From Kangiellaceae bacterium (lineage in GTDB: Bacteria; Pseudomonadota; Gammaproteobacteria; Enterobacterales; Kangiellaceae), in the NCBI GenBank assembly GCA_026196875.1, contig JAPHTP010000057.1:1-64000 (forward strand): a stretch of DNA of 64,000 nucleotides, in the 5' to 3' direction. How positions within the stretch are numbered: position 1 is the stretch's first letter; each line of letters starts with the position of its first letter. A model generated the notes under the pieces. That model was given only the letters and a program-made list of their open reading frames with translations. It was not told the origin of the DNA and ran no database searches. A program made the translations under genes and the position numbers. Of the stretch, positions 63,696 through 64,000 are shown one piece after another.

Positions 63696-64000
63696 TTAGA
63701 ATAAATCTAATTGAGGCTGATTTGCTTGCCAATCGAAGCGCCGCATATCGACTTGGTAGTCTGCGATAAATTCAACACCTTCTTCTAGCAGCAAATCTTG
63801 CTGGCGCTCTCTTAAGTCTTGTCTTGTGGGCATTGCAATTTTGCCAGAAGCGGAAACAACGCGATGCCAGGGAATCCCCTTGCCTTCTGATTGGCTTAAG
63901 GCTTGGCCAACTAATCTTGCGTCTCTGGAGTGGTCGGCTATTTGGGCTATTTGGCCGTAACTCGCGACTTTGCCGGTTGGTATGGTTCGAATAATTTCGT
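63696..64000 (-). CDS. Alkyltransferase-like (ATL/MGMT-family) DNA-binding protein, C-terminal part, cut by window edge
   Basis: About 101 residues are visible to the stop at 63696-63698; the 5' end is outside the window. The sequence IIRTIPTGKVASYGQIAQIA followed by RLVGQALSQS is the winged-helix core of O6-alkylguanine-DNA alkyltransferases. The active-site motif PCHRV is PWHRVV here, so the alkyl-accepting cysteine is Trp. That defines the alkyltransferase-like proteins, which bind O6-alkylguanine and hand it to nucleotide excision repair. The C-terminal tail QANQPQLDLF is family-like. It is divergent from nothing in view and ends 160 bp upstream of the propeller kinase gene. Confidence 0.88.
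   Translation of the reverse strand, partial: EIIRTIPTGKVASYGQIAQIADHSRDARLVGQALSQSEGKGIPWHRVVSASGKIAMPTRQDLRERQQDLLLEEGVEFIADYQVDMRRFDWQANQPQLDLF

Noticed and set aside
1-64000. tRNA, rRNA, CRISPR array, IS element, prophage or origin of replication
   Set aside because: No clover-leaf, array, transposase, integrase or DnaA-box cluster was seen by eye. All long frames are accounted for by chromosomal genes.

Overview
The window looks like chromosomal DNA of a marine-type gammaproteobacterium with low-to-moderate GC. The evidence is the gene set: ilvIH, phosphoenolpyruvate carboxylase, Rof, a CzcCBA pump, an S46 dipeptidyl peptidase, a TonB-dependent receptor and many very large hybrid histidine kinases. 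A relative of Kangiellaceae/Aliikangiella would fit, but this is inference from overall gene style. I see no tRNA, rRNA, CRISPR, insertion sequence, phage gene or origin. Both ends cut genes: an S9 peptidase on the left and an alkyltransferase-like protein on the right.

Layout. 1-17.3 kb is a signalling block. A hybrid kinase with Hpt (1385-5482) is followed by a response regulator with an unrecognised C-terminal region (5571-6701). Converging on these are a MASE3-type hybrid kinase with Hpt (7631-14167) and its downstream receiver-diguanylate cyclase (6729-7610). A third hybrid kinase (14608-17283) is divergent from the second. 17.4-20 kb is ilvIH, preceded by a classical branched-chain attenuator: a 29-residue leader peptide rich in Leu/Val, and mutually exclusive antiterminator and terminator hairpins. 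20-25 kb holds a DUF3667 protein, threonine aldolase, a small secreted protein and a translationally coupled M14 peptidase plus alpha/beta hydrolase. 25-33 kb is a second phosphorelay module: a hybrid kinase with two solute-binding-like sensor regions, then a receiver-GGDEF-EAL protein.

33-43.5 kb holds a DUF885 lipoprotein, MscS, a pair of small exported proteins and a czcICBA-like metal efflux operon. 43.6-50.9 kb holds an S46 dipeptidyl peptidase, an unannotated 37-residue membrane peptide, a DUF418 membrane protein whose start codon lies inside a 16-bp perfect inverted repeat, a cysteine-less thioredoxin-fold protein and a TonB-dependent receptor. 51-55 kb holds an OmpR-type two-component pair divergent from an amidohydrolase lipoprotein. 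The region between them contains two head-to-head pairs of an 11-bp-spaced heptamer, which I read as the regulator's operators. 55-64 kb holds rof, a SIMPL-domain protein, ppc, a beta-propeller hybrid kinase and the alkyltransferase-like gene.

How it fits together. At least three modules couple phosphorelay to cyclic-di-GMP or to a response regulator of unknown output, and the kinases share a recognisable catalytic core. The most testable new signals are regulatory: the paired heptamer operators at 53131-53218, the start-codon inverted repeat at 46167-46225 and the ilv attenuator at 17447-17587. I found no obviously new defence or mobile system.
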